DNA of 64,000 nt from Pseudomonas putida (GTDB lineage Bacteria; Pseudomonadota; Gammaproteobacteria; Pseudomonadales; Pseudomonadaceae): assembly GCF_001976065.1 (NCBI RefSeq), contig NZ_MNAH01000001.1:62001-126000 (forward strand), read 5' to 3'. How positions within the stretch are numbered: the first letter of the stretch is position 1; each line of letters begins with the position of its first letter. Position numbers and translations under genes: made by a program. Below the pieces are notes generated by a model. It did not search any database, was not told the DNA's origin, and saw only the letters and a list, made by a program, of their open reading frames with translations. Positions 25,154-34,807 of the stretch are shown here, in pieces.

Positions 25154-26002
25154 TCAGAGGCTCAGTCGCATCGACAGATCCACAGCCTTCACATCCTTGG
25201 TCATCGCCCCAATCGAAATGTAATCCACCCCGGTTTCGGCAATCGGCAGCAATGTGCTTTCGTTGATCCCGCCGCTGGCCTCCAGCTTTGCCTTGCCATC
25301 GTTCAGGCGCACGGCTTCGCGCATGTCATCCAGGCTCAGTTCGTCGAGCATGATGATGTCAGCCCCGGCCGCCAGCGCTTCTTTCAGTTCATCCAGGCTT
25401 TCCACTTCGATCTCTACCGGCTTGCCCGGTGCGATCTTGTGCGCGGCGGCGATGGCCTGGGGGATGCCTCCGCTGGCGGCGATGTGGTTTTCCTTGATCA
25501 GGAAGGCGTCATACAGGCCGATGCGGTGGTTGTGGCAACCGCCGCAGGTCACGGCGTACTTTTGTGCCAAGCGCAGCCCTGGCAGGGTCTTGCGGGTGTC
25601 GAGCAGTTTCACCTGGGTTTGCGCAACGAAGTCTGCCAGTTGCTGCGCGCGAGTGGCGACGCCGGAGAGCATCTGCAGGAAGTTCAGCGCGCTACGTTCG
25701 CCCGTCAGCAGCGAGCGGGCCGGCCCTTCGAGGTGGAACAGCACCTGGTTGGGTTTGACGCGCTCGCCATCGGCGACCTGCCAATGCACCGCAACCCGTG
25801 GGTCCAGCTGCCGAAACACGGTATCTACCCATGCAGTGCCACAGATGACGGCGGCGTCGCGGGTGATGATGGTGGCTTTGGCCAGGCGTTCGGCCGGGAT
25901 CAGCTGCGCGGTGATGTCGCCGCTGCCGATGTCTTCGAGCAACGCGCGGCGCACGTTGGCTTCGATTTCGGCGTTCAGATCGGCGAGACGTAGATTCGGC
26001 AT
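25154..26002 (-). CDS. nadC: Nicotinate-nucleotide pyrophosphorylase
   Basis: NadC (quinolinate phosphoribosyltransferase) converts quinolinate and PRPP to nicotinate mononucleotide in NAD synthesis. The 282-residue protein has [38 protein letters not shown] and the phosphate-binding SGGINESTL. The start at 26002 (MPNLRLADL) follows a GGAG site; the frame runs 19 codons further but without a ribosome site. It diverges from the DUF1631 gene. Confidence 0.97.
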   Translation of the reverse strand: MPNLRLADLNAEIEANVRRALLEDIGSGDITAQLIPAERLAKATIITRDAAVICGTAWVDTVFRQLDPRVAVHWQVADGERVKPNQVLFHLEGPARSLLTGERSALNFLQMLSGVATRAQQLADFVAQTQVKLLDTRKTLPGLRLAQKYAVTCGGCHNHRIGLYDAFLIKENHIAASGGIPQAIAAAHKIAPGKPVEIEVESLDELKEALAAGADIIMLDELSLDDMREAVRLNDGKAKLEASGGINESTLLPIAETGVDYISIGAMTKDVKAVDLSMRLSL

Positions 26003-26232
26003 AAGGAACTCCACAAACAAAGTGCTCCGATTATAGGGCCATGCTACCGAGCAACCCAAGGCATGCGCATCGTTCCCACCGTCCTGAAGCCTGCATCTGG
26101 TCGATTGCGTTGCGCGAGCCTGTTCTTTTCATGCGCGGTGAGCACTGGGGTGGCGTTAGGACTACCTTTACCCGATAATTCGCCTTGGATTTGACGTCAC
26201 GACTTTGACGGCTGCAGGGTTCAGGAGGCTGG

Positions 26233-28188
26233 ATGCACAACGACGGGAATGTGGTGCCTTTGCGCAGGGTCGCTCTCGACCAGGCGATGGACCCGCCACT
26301 CGCCCGCCTGCCTGTCATTGCGCTGCAGGTTCGCGACAAGGCTACTCAACAGCTCAGGCAAGCTCTGCAGACGCTGTTCGACAATGCCGACGATACCCTC
26401 TTCGAAATGGCCGACCGGGCACTCGATGATGTCGAGCAGAACCTGTTCTTTGAGGCGATGCGCGACCTGCGCTTGAAACGCAAAAGCATCGAACGGTTGT
26501 TTTTCGAGCAATTCTTCGAAGCGTTCATCAGCCTGGGCCAATGCCACCTCGCCTACAGGGTCCTGCCTCGGTCATTGTCCACCAGCACCCGCGCGGCGCT
26601 ACCTGATGACGGGCTGGAGCGCAACCTTGCTGTGGACGCGATGGTCAACAAGGTGCTCTACCGTGACGGTTTCGCCCTGGACCAGCTCACCGCCCGCCTC
26701 AGCACATTGCTGGGCAGGACGTTGATCGAGCAGCACAATCCGCTGGGGCCGACGATGCTCTGCAAGTTTTTTCTTGGGGCCGGGCGCCACCTGGGTGTGG
26801 ACATCAAGGTGAAGATGGTCATCCTCCAGCTGTTTGATCGCTACGTGCTCAGTGGCGCCGGCCAGCTTTACGCCCAGGCAAACCAACTGCTGATGGCCAC
26901 TGGCGTGCTGCCTGGCCTTGCGCCTGCCCCGACCAGTGATACGACGGAAAACGCCATCGCTGCTGCGCTAGCCGCACCAGCAGGGCCGGCAGCCGAAAAC
27001 CATGTGCCCGAGGTATTCGCCAACCTGCAGAACCTTTTATTGCCGGTACGTTCGAGCGTTGCCGCCACCCCTGGAGCCAGTCCCCCGACACAGCAGATTT
27101 CCAACCGCGAACTGTTGCGCCTGCTCTCACACCTGCAGCATGAACCGTTCGCTGTGAACGACTCCGACCTGCGTGGCCAATTGCAGCAGCTGTTGAACCG
27201 GGTCTGGGTCAAAAGCGGCAAGTCGTGGGTCATCGAGGGGGTAGACGCCGATGCCATCCAGCTCACCGTCATGCTGTTCGACTGCATCCTGGCTGACGCT
27301 ACATTGCCGGACCGCCTCAAGACATTGATCGCTCGCCTGCGGATACCGCTGGTGAAAGTGGCGGTACTCGACAAGCACTTGTTCAGCCACAGCAGTCATC
27401 CGGCCCGGCGCTTGCTCGACGAAATCGCCCGTGCGGCCCAGGGGTGGGGTGAGGCCGATGGTCATGAGCGCGACAGTCTGTATCGGTACATCGAGCAGAT
27501 GGTGCTGCGTTTGTTGAATGAGTTTGGCGACGATCCGGCGATATTTTCCGAGTTGCTGGCGGAGTTCCTTGCGTTCACTCGTGACGAGCGCCGTCGCAGT
27601 GAGCTGCTGGAACAGCGGATTCGTGATGCCGAAGAAGGACGCGCCCAAACCGCCTTGGCCCGCCAGCGAGTGGAGCAGGCGTTGAATCAAGAGCTCCTGG
27701 GCAAGACACTACCGCACAGTGTGCTGGCGTTCGTGCACGACGCCTGGAGTAACGTGTTGCTGTTGACCTGCCTCAAGCACGGTCATCTGTCGCCACAGTG
27801 GCAGGCAGATGTGCAGGCCTTGGCGAATTTGATCTGGAGCGTCCAGAGACACGACCAGCCCGATGCACCCGAGCATTTGCTGACGCTGGTCCCGGGGTTG
27901 CTCAAGTCGTTGCGCGAGGGGCTGAGCCGTTCGGCGTTCGATCCCTTTTCCACCAGCGCATTTTTCAGCGAGCTGGAGCGCTTGCACGTTCAATCGTTCG
28001 AGCAACCGGGACATTCGCCTGCGGGGGCGTCGGTGCTGGTCGAGGTGTTGGAGCCATTCTTTCTGCAGACGGCTGAGGAAGGACAGTTACAAAGCGGCGC
28101 GGTGCGCGTGCTTGACGATGGCGCATTGTTTGGCCGAGGCCTGGCATCGGTGATCGCCAAGCTGCAGCGCCTCAATCGCGTCAAGTGA
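26233..28188 (+). CDS. DUF1631 domain protein
   Basis: A large 651-residue soluble protein matching what I know as DUF1631, a family of unknown function found between nadC and ampD in many pseudomonads. It starts MHNDGNVVPLRRVALDQAM. The sequence is rich in predicted helix with a variable Ala/Pro-rich stretch at about 225-260. No signal peptide, membrane segment or catalytic motif is visible. The C-terminal part (FVHDAWSNVLLLTCLKHG) is the best-conserved-looking region. It is followed by ampD in the same direction, 63 bases away. Confidence 0.8.
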   Translation: MHNDGNVVPLRRVALDQAMDPPLARLPVIALQVRDKATQQLRQALQTLFDNADDTLFEMADRALDDVEQNLFFEAMRDLRLKRKSIERLFFEQFFEAFISLGQCHLAYRVLPRSLSTSTRAALPDDGLERNLAVDAMVNKVLYRDGFALDQLTARLSTLLGRTLIEQHNPLGPTMLCKFFLGAGRHLGVDIKVKMVILQLFDRYVLSGAGQLYAQANQLLMATGVLPGLAPAPTSDTTENAIAAALAAPAGPAAENHVPEVFANLQNLLLPVRSSVAATPGASPPTQQISNRELLRLLSHLQHEPFAVNDSDLRGQLQQLLNRVWVKSGKSWVIEGVDADAIQLTVMLFDCILADATLPDRLKTLIARLRIPLVKVAVLDKHLFSHSSHPARRLLDEIARAAQGWGEADGHERDSLYRYIEQMVLRLLNEFGDDPAIFSELLAEFLAFTRDERRRSELLEQRIRDAEEGRAQTALARQRVEQALNQELLGKTLPHSVLAFVHDAWSNVLLLTCLKHGHLSPQWQADVQALANLIWSVQRHDQPDAPEHLLTLVPGLLKSLREGLSRSAFDPFSTSAFFSELERLHVQSFEQPGHSPAGASVLVEVLEPFFLQTAEEGQLQSGAVRVLDDGALFGRGLASVIAKLQRLNRVK

Positions 28189-28251
28189 TCGCTCCCAGAG
28201 GACTATCGCGGCATACTGGACATCAACACAGTCGTCGTTGAAGGAATTTGT

Positions 28252-28809
28252 ATGCAGCTGGACCCCGCGAGTGGTTGGTGCAAGGGTGTGCATGTATGCC
28301 CCTCGCCCAACTTCAATGCGCGCCCCGAGGGCGAAATTTCCCTGCTGGTGATTCACAACATCAGCCTGCCGCCAGCGCAATTCCAAACTGGCAAGGTGCA
28401 GGAGTTCTTCCAGAACCGCCTGGATGTCACGGAGCACCCCTATTTTGAAGGAATTGCCGACCTGCGGGTGTCTGCGCATTTTCTGATTGAGCGTGACGGC
28501 ACCGTCACTCAGTTTGTCTCTTGCCTTGAGCGCGCCTGGCATGCGGGAGTATCGAGTTTCGAGGGGCGGGAAACCTGTAACGATTTTTCCGTAGGCATCG
28601 AACTCGAAGGCACGGATGATCTGCCATTCGACGATGCGCAATACCGAGCGTTGACGACCCTGACCCGTCAACTGCAATCGGCGTTTCCGGCAATCACCAC
28701 GCAACGCATCTGCGGGCACAGCGACATCGCCCCCGGGCGCAAGACCGATCCGGGGCCCGCGTTCGACTGGGCACGCTACCGCGCAGCCCTGGCACAAGAG
28801 GAAGGATAA
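28252..28809 (+). CDS. ampD: 1,6-anhydro-MurNAc-L-Ala amidase AmpD
   Basis: AmpD cleaves the amide between anhydro-MurNAc and the peptide of recycled muropeptides in the cytosol, and so keeps AmpR-controlled beta-lactamase uninduced. The 185-residue protein is an amidase_2 domain with zinc ligands H35 (VIHNIS), H156 (CGHSDIAPGRK) and D166 (KTDPGP), plus the conserved EGRETCNDFSVGIELEG. There is no signal peptide, as expected. The stop overlaps the ampE start by one base (TAATG). Confidence 0.96.
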   Translation: MQLDPASGWCKGVHVCPSPNFNARPEGEISLLVIHNISLPPAQFQTGKVQEFFQNRLDVTEHPYFEGIADLRVSAHFLIERDGTVTQFVSCLERAWHAGVSSFEGRETCNDFSVGIELEGTDDLPFDDAQYRALTTLTRQLQSAFPAITTQRICGHSDIAPGRKTDPGPAFDWARYRAALAQEEG

Positions 28810-29645
28810 TGAGTTTTCTGGTGTTGCTGTTGGCGGTGTGGATCGAGAAATTTTCGGCCCTGCGCCACCGGGTTCAACACGACGCTGGCTGGGTTCGCGA
28901 GCTGCACAAGCTTGAGCTCAGCCCGCGCCTGGTGAACCGTCCGTGGTTGGTCCTGGCTGTGTTGGTGCTGTTTCCGGTGGCGCTGCTGGGCTTGCTGCTG
29001 GTGGTGCTCGACCCTGTCGCCTACGGCTTATTGGCGCTGCCGGTGCATCTACTGGTGGTGATCTACAGTCTGGGTCGCGGTGATCTGCTCGGCGGTCTCG
29101 GGCCCTTCCGCGATGCCTGGCGCCGCGAAGACCTGCAAGCGGCGGCCCATGTGGCCAAACGAGACCTGGACATCTGCGCCGACAATGCCGAGCAACTGCT
29201 GGAACGGGTGGAAGGGCATTTATTGTGGGAGGCCTACCAGAGCTTTTTCGCGATCATTTTCTGGTACTTCCTTCTGGGGCCGGTCGCCGCGTTGAGCTAT
29301 CGCTTGCTGGCCCTGGCCGAAGAGCACGGGCAAAACCCGGCCGTGGTCGAACGCGCGGCGCAATTGCGTCATGCATTCGACTGGGTGCCGGTACGCCTGT
29401 TGGCCGCCAGCTTTGCCCTGGTCGGCAACTTTGTCGCGGTCAGCCGGGTGATGTTGCACGAGCTGTTGAACTGGAATATCAGCGCGGCCCAACTGATCGA
29501 AAAGGTCGGACTGGTGGCGGGTGAAATTCCAGCGCCGGTCGTTGGGCCTGAGGGCATCCACAATCTAGACCGTATCTGGGAGTTGCTGCTGCGGGCGGCA
29601 GTGCTTTGGTATGCGGGGTTTGCGTTGTGGACAGTGTTGCCGTAG
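28809..29645 (+). CDS. ampE: Inner-membrane protein AmpE
   Basis: AmpE is an inner-membrane protein paired with AmpD; its biochemical role in beta-lactamase induction is unclear. The 278-residue protein has about four membrane segments, beginning with MSFLVLLLAVWIEKF. The VLAVLVLFPVALLGLLLVVL, FAIIFWYFLLGPVAALSYRL and C-terminal AVLWYAGFALWTVLP segments follow. It is translationally coupled to ampD through a one-base overlap. Confidence 0.93.
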   Translation: MSFLVLLLAVWIEKFSALRHRVQHDAGWVRELHKLELSPRLVNRPWLVLAVLVLFPVALLGLLLVVLDPVAYGLLALPVHLLVVIYSLGRGDLLGGLGPFRDAWRREDLQAAAHVAKRDLDICADNAEQLLERVEGHLLWEAYQSFFAIIFWYFLLGPVAALSYRLLALAEEHGQNPAVVERAAQLRHAFDWVPVRLLAASFALVGNFVAVSRVMLHELLNWNISAAQLIEKVGLVAGEIPAPVVGPEGIHNLDRIWELLLRAAVLWYAGFALWTVLP

Positions 29646-29692
29646 GCGCTGGCTTGTCGGGTCGCCGCATGCTCGCGGAGGTACCCGACCCA

Positions 29693-29720
29693 GTGTAGGA
29701 GCTGGCTTGCCAGCGATGGC
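29693..29720. repeat. Single REP element
   Basis: GTGTAGGAGCTGGCTTGCCAGCGATGGC is one arm of the GTAGGAGC-type palindrome (GCTGGC/GCCAGC hairpin). No inverted partner was found nearby. Confidence 0.65.
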
Positions 29721-29764
29721 GACCTGACAGCCGACCTATTATTTGTTGGCCGCGTACATATCCA

Positions 29765-30063
29765 TTCCTGCGGTAACGGCCACCTAGGGTTCCGCTCTTA
29801 CAGCGGGTCACTTTGAAAAGCGCAAAGTAACCAAACGCTCTTGCCCCTGGCGTTCGGTGCCTCGCTAATGCTCGGCATCCCCTCGCTCCGGTCCTGCTCC
29901 GTGGGCCCGCCGCCATCGGCCATCCATGGCCGAGGGCGGCTAAACCGGCATCCATGCCGGTTTACCCACTGCGCAGAACCTCCACTCGGCCTCACGATGG
30001 GGCAAGAAGATCAAAAACCAAAGCGAGGCGAGCTAACGCTCGACCTATTGTTTGGTGGTACGC
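29765..30063. repeat. ~300-bp multi-hairpin dispersed repeat
   Basis: Most of the 551-base ampE-chemoreceptor gap is a mosaic of hairpins: GGTCACTTTG/CAAAGTAACC (29809-29835), CGGCCAT/ATGGCCG (29917-29932), and the perfect 11-bp TAAACCGGCAT/ATGCCGGTTTA with a two-base loop (29941-29964). I recognise this as a dispersed intergenic element of fluorescent pseudomonads. Reading frames inside it look spurious. Nothing clear was seen in 30064-30182, which may hold the chemoreceptor promoter. Confidence 0.6.
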
Positions 30064-30196
30064 GTTCTCTTCACCGTTAACCTTAAGTTACAAAACATCC
30101 CCCTGATTTACGCTATACAGGGATAGCGCCGAATAGTGGCTATCTGCTCTCTCGCTGCGCCCACCATAAAAATAAGAAATCCAAGGGAGACTTCCA

Positions 30197-32227
30197 GTGA
30201 AGAGCTTGCTCTATCCCGCCGTCGCGTTGATGAACCGCCTGAGTTTTGGCATGAAGTTCAGCCTGATCAGCGTATTGTTCCTGGTGCCGATGCTGGTCAC
30301 CAACTTCTATCTGGTGCGTGACTCCTATCGCGAATTCCAGGGCACCCGGGTCGAACTGCAAAGCCTCGACCTGTTGGGCAGCAGCCTCGCACTGCGACGT
30401 GATCTGGAAACCCTGAACAATCTTGTGCAAATCAACGTCGCCCTGGGTCAATCCGGCAAGGCGGGGAATGTCGAGGCGCAGATCGGCACGCTGGAACAGG
30501 GCGTGCTGGCACGCTTGCAGGGCTTGAGTGCGATGGCCACTGACCCGGAGCAGATCGCACTGTTCGATGGCAAGCGCGATGAAATGATCAGCGCCATCAA
30601 GGCTCAGCAGACGGAAAAGTCCCTGCAAAGTAAAAGCGCACTGATCGGCAAACTGGTCGGCAATGCCCAGGTCTTCGGCCAGGTCATCGCCAGCCAGGCC
30701 GGCCTCAGCCATGACAGCCAAAGTGATATGCGTCAGCTGAGCGAACTCGTCACCAACATCACCCCGCGCATTACCCAGCTGCTCGGCGAAGGGCGGGCAT
30801 TGGGCTCCGCTTCGCTGGGCCAGGGTTTTCTCAATTCGTCGTCGAGCACGCGTTTCGATGAGTTGCTGGCGCAGATCGACAAGCTCCATGCCGAGTATGG
30901 CCTGAAGCTGCAGGACGCCACGGGCTCCAGCAACGCCGCGCGCGAAGCCTTGGCGGCCCAGGCTGACAGCAGCAAGGCCTCGTTGAAGCAGGCCAGTGAG
31001 CTGTTCGAAGAGCAGGTGGTGATGGCAGACACGCTCGATGCACCGTGGCAGGCCTTTTACGATCAGGTTTCGGCGTTGATGGGCCAGACCTACCAGCTCA
31101 ACGAAGCCACCTTGAAATTTCTCGGTAGCCAGTTGCAACAGCGCCTGGACCAGAACCGCACGCACATGATTCTGCAAGCCTTGGCGCTGTCGGTGGTGTT
31201 CGTGCTGATCTTTTATCTTTACGGTGCCTTCTACGCCTCCACCCGCACCACCCTCAGGCGTCTTGGCGCGGTCATGGACAAGGTGGCGGCCGGTGACATG
31301 ACGGTCACCTTCAACGCCCACAGCCGTGACGAACTGGGCGAGTTGGGCGAGGTGTTCAACGGTACCGTGAAGAAGATCCATGACTTGATCGAGCGTGTCG
31401 GCCAGACCGTCGGCGAGGTCGAGCGCCAGGCCGGGCAAGTCGAGAGCGTCTCGGCGCAAAGCAACCAGGCGGTGGCCGGGCAACGCTCGCAGATCGAGCA
31501 GGTCGCCACGGCGATGAACCAGATGTCAGCCACCTCCCTGGAGGTGGCGCGCAGCGCCGCCGCTGCCGTCAGCAGCGCCCACAGCGTCAACGACGAAACG
31601 GTGAGCGGTCGTGGACTGGTGGAGTCGCAGCAGGGCAGCATCGCTGCACTGGCCAGCGAAATCGATCAGTCGGTGCAGGTGATCAACCAGTTGGCCAGCG
31701 ACAGTCAGTCCATCAGCCGTGTGCTGGAAGTGATCAAGAGCATCGCCGAACAGACCAACTTGCTGGCGCTCAATGCCGCCATCGAGGCCGCCAGGGCGGG
31801 GGAACAGGGGCGCGGCTTTGCGGTGGTAGCGGATGAAGTCCGCACGCTCGCCAAGCGCACCCAGCAATCGACCGAAGAGATCGAACAGATGATCGCCAAG
31901 CTGCACGGCGGTGTCGGGGCGGCGGTCAAGGCGATGGGCGTCAGCCATGAGATGGCCAATGGTACGGTGGGGCAGTCGGAAAAGGTCCAGCAGGCCTTGG
32001 AAAATATTCTTGGTGCTGTAGGAATGATCGTCGACCAAAATCAGCAGATCGCCGCGGCTGTGGAGCAGCAGACTGCCGTTGCCCACGACATTGACCAGAA
32101 CATTGTCGAGATCAATCGTGCCGGAGAACGCACGGCCGAAGGTGCGCACCGAACGGAGGACGCCAGTCGCGCGCTGTCGGCGCAGGTGGTGGAGCTGAAG
32201 CAGCTGATCAGTGCGTTCAGGGTCTGA
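30197..32227 (+). CDS. Methyl-accepting chemotaxis protein
   Basis: A 676-residue chemoreceptor that should relay ligand binding to CheA/CheW and flagella. It has a first membrane segment ([20 protein letters not shown]), a long helical periplasmic domain (about 42-315), a second segment ([18 protein letters not shown]), a HAMP domain, and a cytoplasmic signalling domain. The hairpin tip is the universal [20 protein letters not shown]. The ligand is not deducible. The start is GTG 30197 after AAGGGAGA. It corresponds in position to the chemoreceptor beside ampE in P. aeruginosa. A weak hairpin (32258-32279) follows. Confidence 0.93.
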   Translation: MKSLLYPAVALMNRLSFGMKFSLISVLFLVPMLVTNFYLVRDSYREFQGTRVELQSLDLLGSSLALRRDLETLNNLVQINVALGQSGKAGNVEAQIGTLEQGVLARLQGLSAMATDPEQIALFDGKRDEMISAIKAQQTEKSLQSKSALIGKLVGNAQVFGQVIASQAGLSHDSQSDMRQLSELVTNITPRITQLLGEGRALGSASLGQGFLNSSSSTRFDELLAQIDKLHAEYGLKLQDATGSSNAAREALAAQADSSKASLKQASELFEEQVVMADTLDAPWQAFYDQVSALMGQTYQLNEATLKFLGSQLQQRLDQNRTHMILQALALSVVFVLIFYLYGAFYASTRTTLRRLGAVMDKVAAGDMTVTFNAHSRDELGELGEVFNGTVKKIHDLIERVGQTVGEVERQAGQVESVSAQSNQAVAGQRSQIEQVATAMNQMSATSLEVARSAAAAVSSAHSVNDETVSGRGLVESQQGSIAALASEIDQSVQVINQLASDSQSISRVLEVIKSIAEQTNLLALNAAIEAARAGEQGRGFAVVADEVRTLAKRTQQSTEEIEQMIAKLHGGVGAAVKAMGVSHEMANGTVGQSEKVQQALENILGAVGMIVDQNQQIAAAVEQQTAVAHDIDQNIVEINRAGERTAEGAHRTEDASRALSAQVVELKQLISAFRV

Positions 32228-32347
32228 AAAGTATGTAGTAATACTGCCCAGTTCTTGTAGGAAAGCTCCGGTTTTCCTATAGCTTCTGGTTTTTCGTCTT
32301 CAATGTAGGAGTATCCACTTCACTGAGTACAAGGAGGAGGCGCGGTC

Positions 32348-32737
32348 ATGGCTGTTGCAACACTAGGAATCCAGGGGCGCTGTGCACATTGCCAGCGCAC
32401 GCTGTTACTCAAGCCCTGGCAACTCAATGCCATTGCAATCAACGAAGCATTCACCTGTTCTCACTGTCAGAAAAACCTGCAACTGTGCGACCCGAAACAG
32501 ATCAGGCGCTTCAGGTCCCTGGACTCGATAGCCATGTTGAAGGCAAGCCTGTTGGTCACGATTTGCAGCACATTGTTGGTGGCGCTGGTATTGGAATGGA
32601 TTGGAATACTCAGCGTCGTGGAGCAGCTGAATGTTTCGCTGGTGGCGATTTTCGTCTACTTCGTTGCCCTTCGAATTGCCCGTCAGCGTCAACACATGAC
32701 CCTGATTCTCGAGGCCGCCAAGGCCCACGTCGACTGA
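32348..32737 (+). CDS. Small zinc-ribbon membrane protein, unknown
   Basis: A 129-residue protein I do not recognise. The N-terminal half has two CxxC pairs (CAHCQRTLLLKPWQL and CSHCQKNLQLC), spaced like a zinc ribbon. The second half has two membrane segments (LLVTICSTLLVALVLEWIGI and SLVAIFVYFVALRIA) and a short cytosolic tail. An excellent AAGGAGGAGG ribosome site precedes ATG 32348, which supports expression. It converges on the tatD-type gene with no gap. Confidence 0.75.
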   Translation: MAVATLGIQGRCAHCQRTLLLKPWQLNAIAINEAFTCSHCQKNLQLCDPKQIRRFRSLDSIAMLKASLLVTICSTLLVALVLEWIGILSVVEQLNVSLVAIFVYFVALRIARQRQHMTLILEAAKAHVD

Positions 32738-33514
32738 TTACCAGTTGAACAATTCACGGGCATTGGCGCTGCTGGCGGCGGCCAGTTGTTCGGGCGCGAG
32801 CGACATGATTGCCGCCAGTGCCGTGCAGATCGCCGGCAAGTGCGCCGGGCTGTTGCGCTGGCCGGGAAACATCGCGGGCGCCATGTCCGGCGAGTCGGTT
32901 TCCAGCACCACTGACGCCAGTGGCAGCCGGGCAAGCACGCGGTGCATGCGCAGTGCCTGAGGCCAGGTCGCCGCGCCACCGAGACCGAGCTTGAAACCGA
33001 GCTTCATGTATTCGCGAGCTTCTTCCTCGCTGCCGGCGAAGGCATGGATGATCCCGGCGCGTTTGAGCTTGAAGCGTTTAAGCGTGGCAATCACCGCGGC
33101 ATGACTGCGGCGTACATGGATCAGCGCGGGCAGCTGGAAATCCACCGCCAGTTGCAGTTGCGCGTCGAACAACGCTTGCTGGCGTTCGCGGTCCAGGGTT
33201 TCGATGAAGTAGTCCAGGCCGATCTCACCCACCGCGCACAACTGGCGATGGCCGGCCAGTCGCGTCAGCCAGTCGCCCAGTTCGGTGAGGTGCTCGGGAC
33301 GATGATCCTCCAGATACACCGGGTGCAAGCCGAGCGCCGCATGCAGGTCGGGGTCGCTTTGCACCAGTTCCCAGACACGCTGCCAGTTGCCCTGATAAAC
33401 CCCCAGCACCACCATCTGCCGCACCCCGAGTGCACGGCTTTGGGCCATCAGCGCCTGACGATCCGCGTCGAAGTCGGGGAAGTCCAGATGAGTGTGGGTG
33501 TCGATCAGGTCCAT
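32738..33514 (-). CDS. TatD-family metal-dependent hydrolase
   Basis: A 258-residue TIM-barrel metal hydrolase. It opens DTHTHLDFPDF with the HxH metal pair and has GEIGLDYF with the bridging Glu, IHVRRSH, IIHAFAGS, and LETDSPDMAP with the late Asp. TatD relatives act as DNases or phosphodiesterases; the substrate here is unproven. It starts 3 bases after the cra stop, so the two form one transcript. Confidence 0.92.
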   Translation of the reverse strand: MDLIDTHTHLDFPDFDADRQALMAQSRALGVRQMVVLGVYQGNWQRVWELVQSDPDLHAALGLHPVYLEDHRPEHLTELGDWLTRLAGHRQLCAVGEIGLDYFIETLDRERQQALFDAQLQLAVDFQLPALIHVRRSHAAVIATLKRFKLKRAGIIHAFAGSEEEAREYMKLGFKLGLGGAATWPQALRMHRVLARLPLASVVLETDSPDMAPAMFPGQRNSPAHLPAICTALAAIMSLAPEQLAAASSANARELFNW

Positions 33515-33517
33515 GGC

Positions 33518-34513
33518 TCAGTCCTGGCGAATACGTTGCTTGAACGTCCGCGCGATGGCCTGCACACCGGGTTGGTAATCGGATTGCTCGATGGCCGCCA
33601 GCGCGAGTGCGAGTGCCTTATCGGCAATCAATTGGTGTTGCTGGGCCATGGCGTTCACCGGCAGCGGCAGGAAATCCAGCAACTGGGTGTCACCAAAGGT
33701 GCCGAGGCGCAGCGGGCGGGTTTTCAGCGGAAAGTCGTGCAAGGCATCGAACACGCCCTGGAGCAGGACATAGGACGTCGTCACCAGGGCTTCGGGCAAG
33801 TGTCCTACGCGCTGGAGTAATTCTTCCATCAACTGTTTCCCGCACTCACGGCTGAACGAATCACCGTGTTCGATCAATACCTCGCCGTCGTACCCGACCA
33901 GGGCCTCCTTGAAACCGGCGGCCCGTTCCTGGCTGATGCTCAACTCGGGTCGGGCACCGATCAAGGCAATCTGCCTGGGCACTGGATCAAGCAGGCTTTG
34001 GGTCAGGTGCAGGCTGGCCTCGCGATCGTCGCTGATCACCGAACAGAAGTATTCAGGCTCCATGACCCGGTCGATGGCGATAATTGGAATGCCTTTGGCT
34101 TGCAGCAAGCGATAGCTGTCGTCCCCCGGTGGCAGGCAACTGGCGACGATCAGGGCATCACAACGACGGGCGCGGAACAGTTGAAGCAGTTGCCGTTCAC
34201 TGTCAGGTGCATCGTCTGAGCTGGCGATCAACAGCTGATAGCCACGCGCCCGGGCGCCTTGTTCCAGGAGCTTGGCGATCCGCGCGTAACTGGGGTTTTC
34301 CAGGTCCGGCAGAATGAAGCCCAGGGTCCGGGTGTGGCGACTGCGCAGGCCGGCCGCCTGAGGGTTAGGCGTGAAGCCATGTTCTTCGACGACCGCGCGC
34401 ACGCGCTCAACGGTGGCGCTGCTGATGCGTTGTTGTTCGGCCTTGCCATTGATGACGTAGCTGGCGGTGGTGACGGACACACCGGCCAACTGGGCTATAT
34501 CACTGAGTTTCAA
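33518..34513 (-). CDS. cra: Catabolite repressor/activator Cra (FruR)
   Basis: A 331-residue LacI-family regulator. The helix-turn-helix is at the N-terminus (MKLSDIAQLAGVSVTTASYV), followed by a hinge and a periplasmic-binding-like effector domain (TLGFILPDLENPSY). In Pseudomonas putida, Cra represses the fru operon and is released by fructose-1-phosphate. Divergence from fruBKA with a matching operator between them supports the same role here. Confidence 0.95.
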   Translation of the reverse strand: MKLSDIAQLAGVSVTTASYVINGKAEQQRISSATVERVRAVVEEHGFTPNPQAAGLRSRHTRTLGFILPDLENPSYARIAKLLEQGARARGYQLLIASSDDAPDSERQLLQLFRARRCDALIVASCLPPGDDSYRLLQAKGIPIIAIDRVMEPEYFCSVISDDREASLHLTQSLLDPVPRQIALIGARPELSISQERAAGFKEALVGYDGEVLIEHGDSFSRECGKQLMEELLQRVGHLPEALVTTSYVLLQGVFDALHDFPLKTRPLRLGTFGDTQLLDFLPLPVNAMAQQHQLIADKALALALAAIEQSDYQPGVQAIARTFKQRIRQD

Positions 34514-34657
34514 CCCGCTATTCCTTGTTTTTTCGAGCTTGCCTCGACATTTTCACCAATCCTACCCGATTCAGGCAGGCGACCTTGGTCACAACGCATC
34601 CGACAAGTTGGACTTCAAGGATGGAACATTATCGAGTAACGTGCCAATCACTCTAGA

Positions 34658-34669
34658 TTAAACGTTTCA
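34658..34669. promoter_or_regulatory. Cra operator of the fru operon
   Basis: TTAAACGTTTCA, with a near-palindromic AAACGTTT core, is identical to the site I know for P. putida Cra in the same cra-fruB spacer. It lies about 145-150 bases from each start. Confidence 0.8.
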
Positions 34670-34807
34670 GCAGGCGTATTTTCTACGTTAATGGCTGCTT
34701 TGGACGGTTCTGCCGCGAAACCACCAAAGATTGTTTGAAGACAAAGGCCTAAGCTGAATCATTCAAAAACAATACCTGGCGCCCCAAGGGTGCCAACAGG
34801 AGAAAGC

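Noticed and set aside
29841..30080. A 79-codon frame in the ampE-chemoreceptor gap
   Set aside because: It lies entirely within the multi-hairpin repeat; such frames recur with every copy of the element and are not genes.
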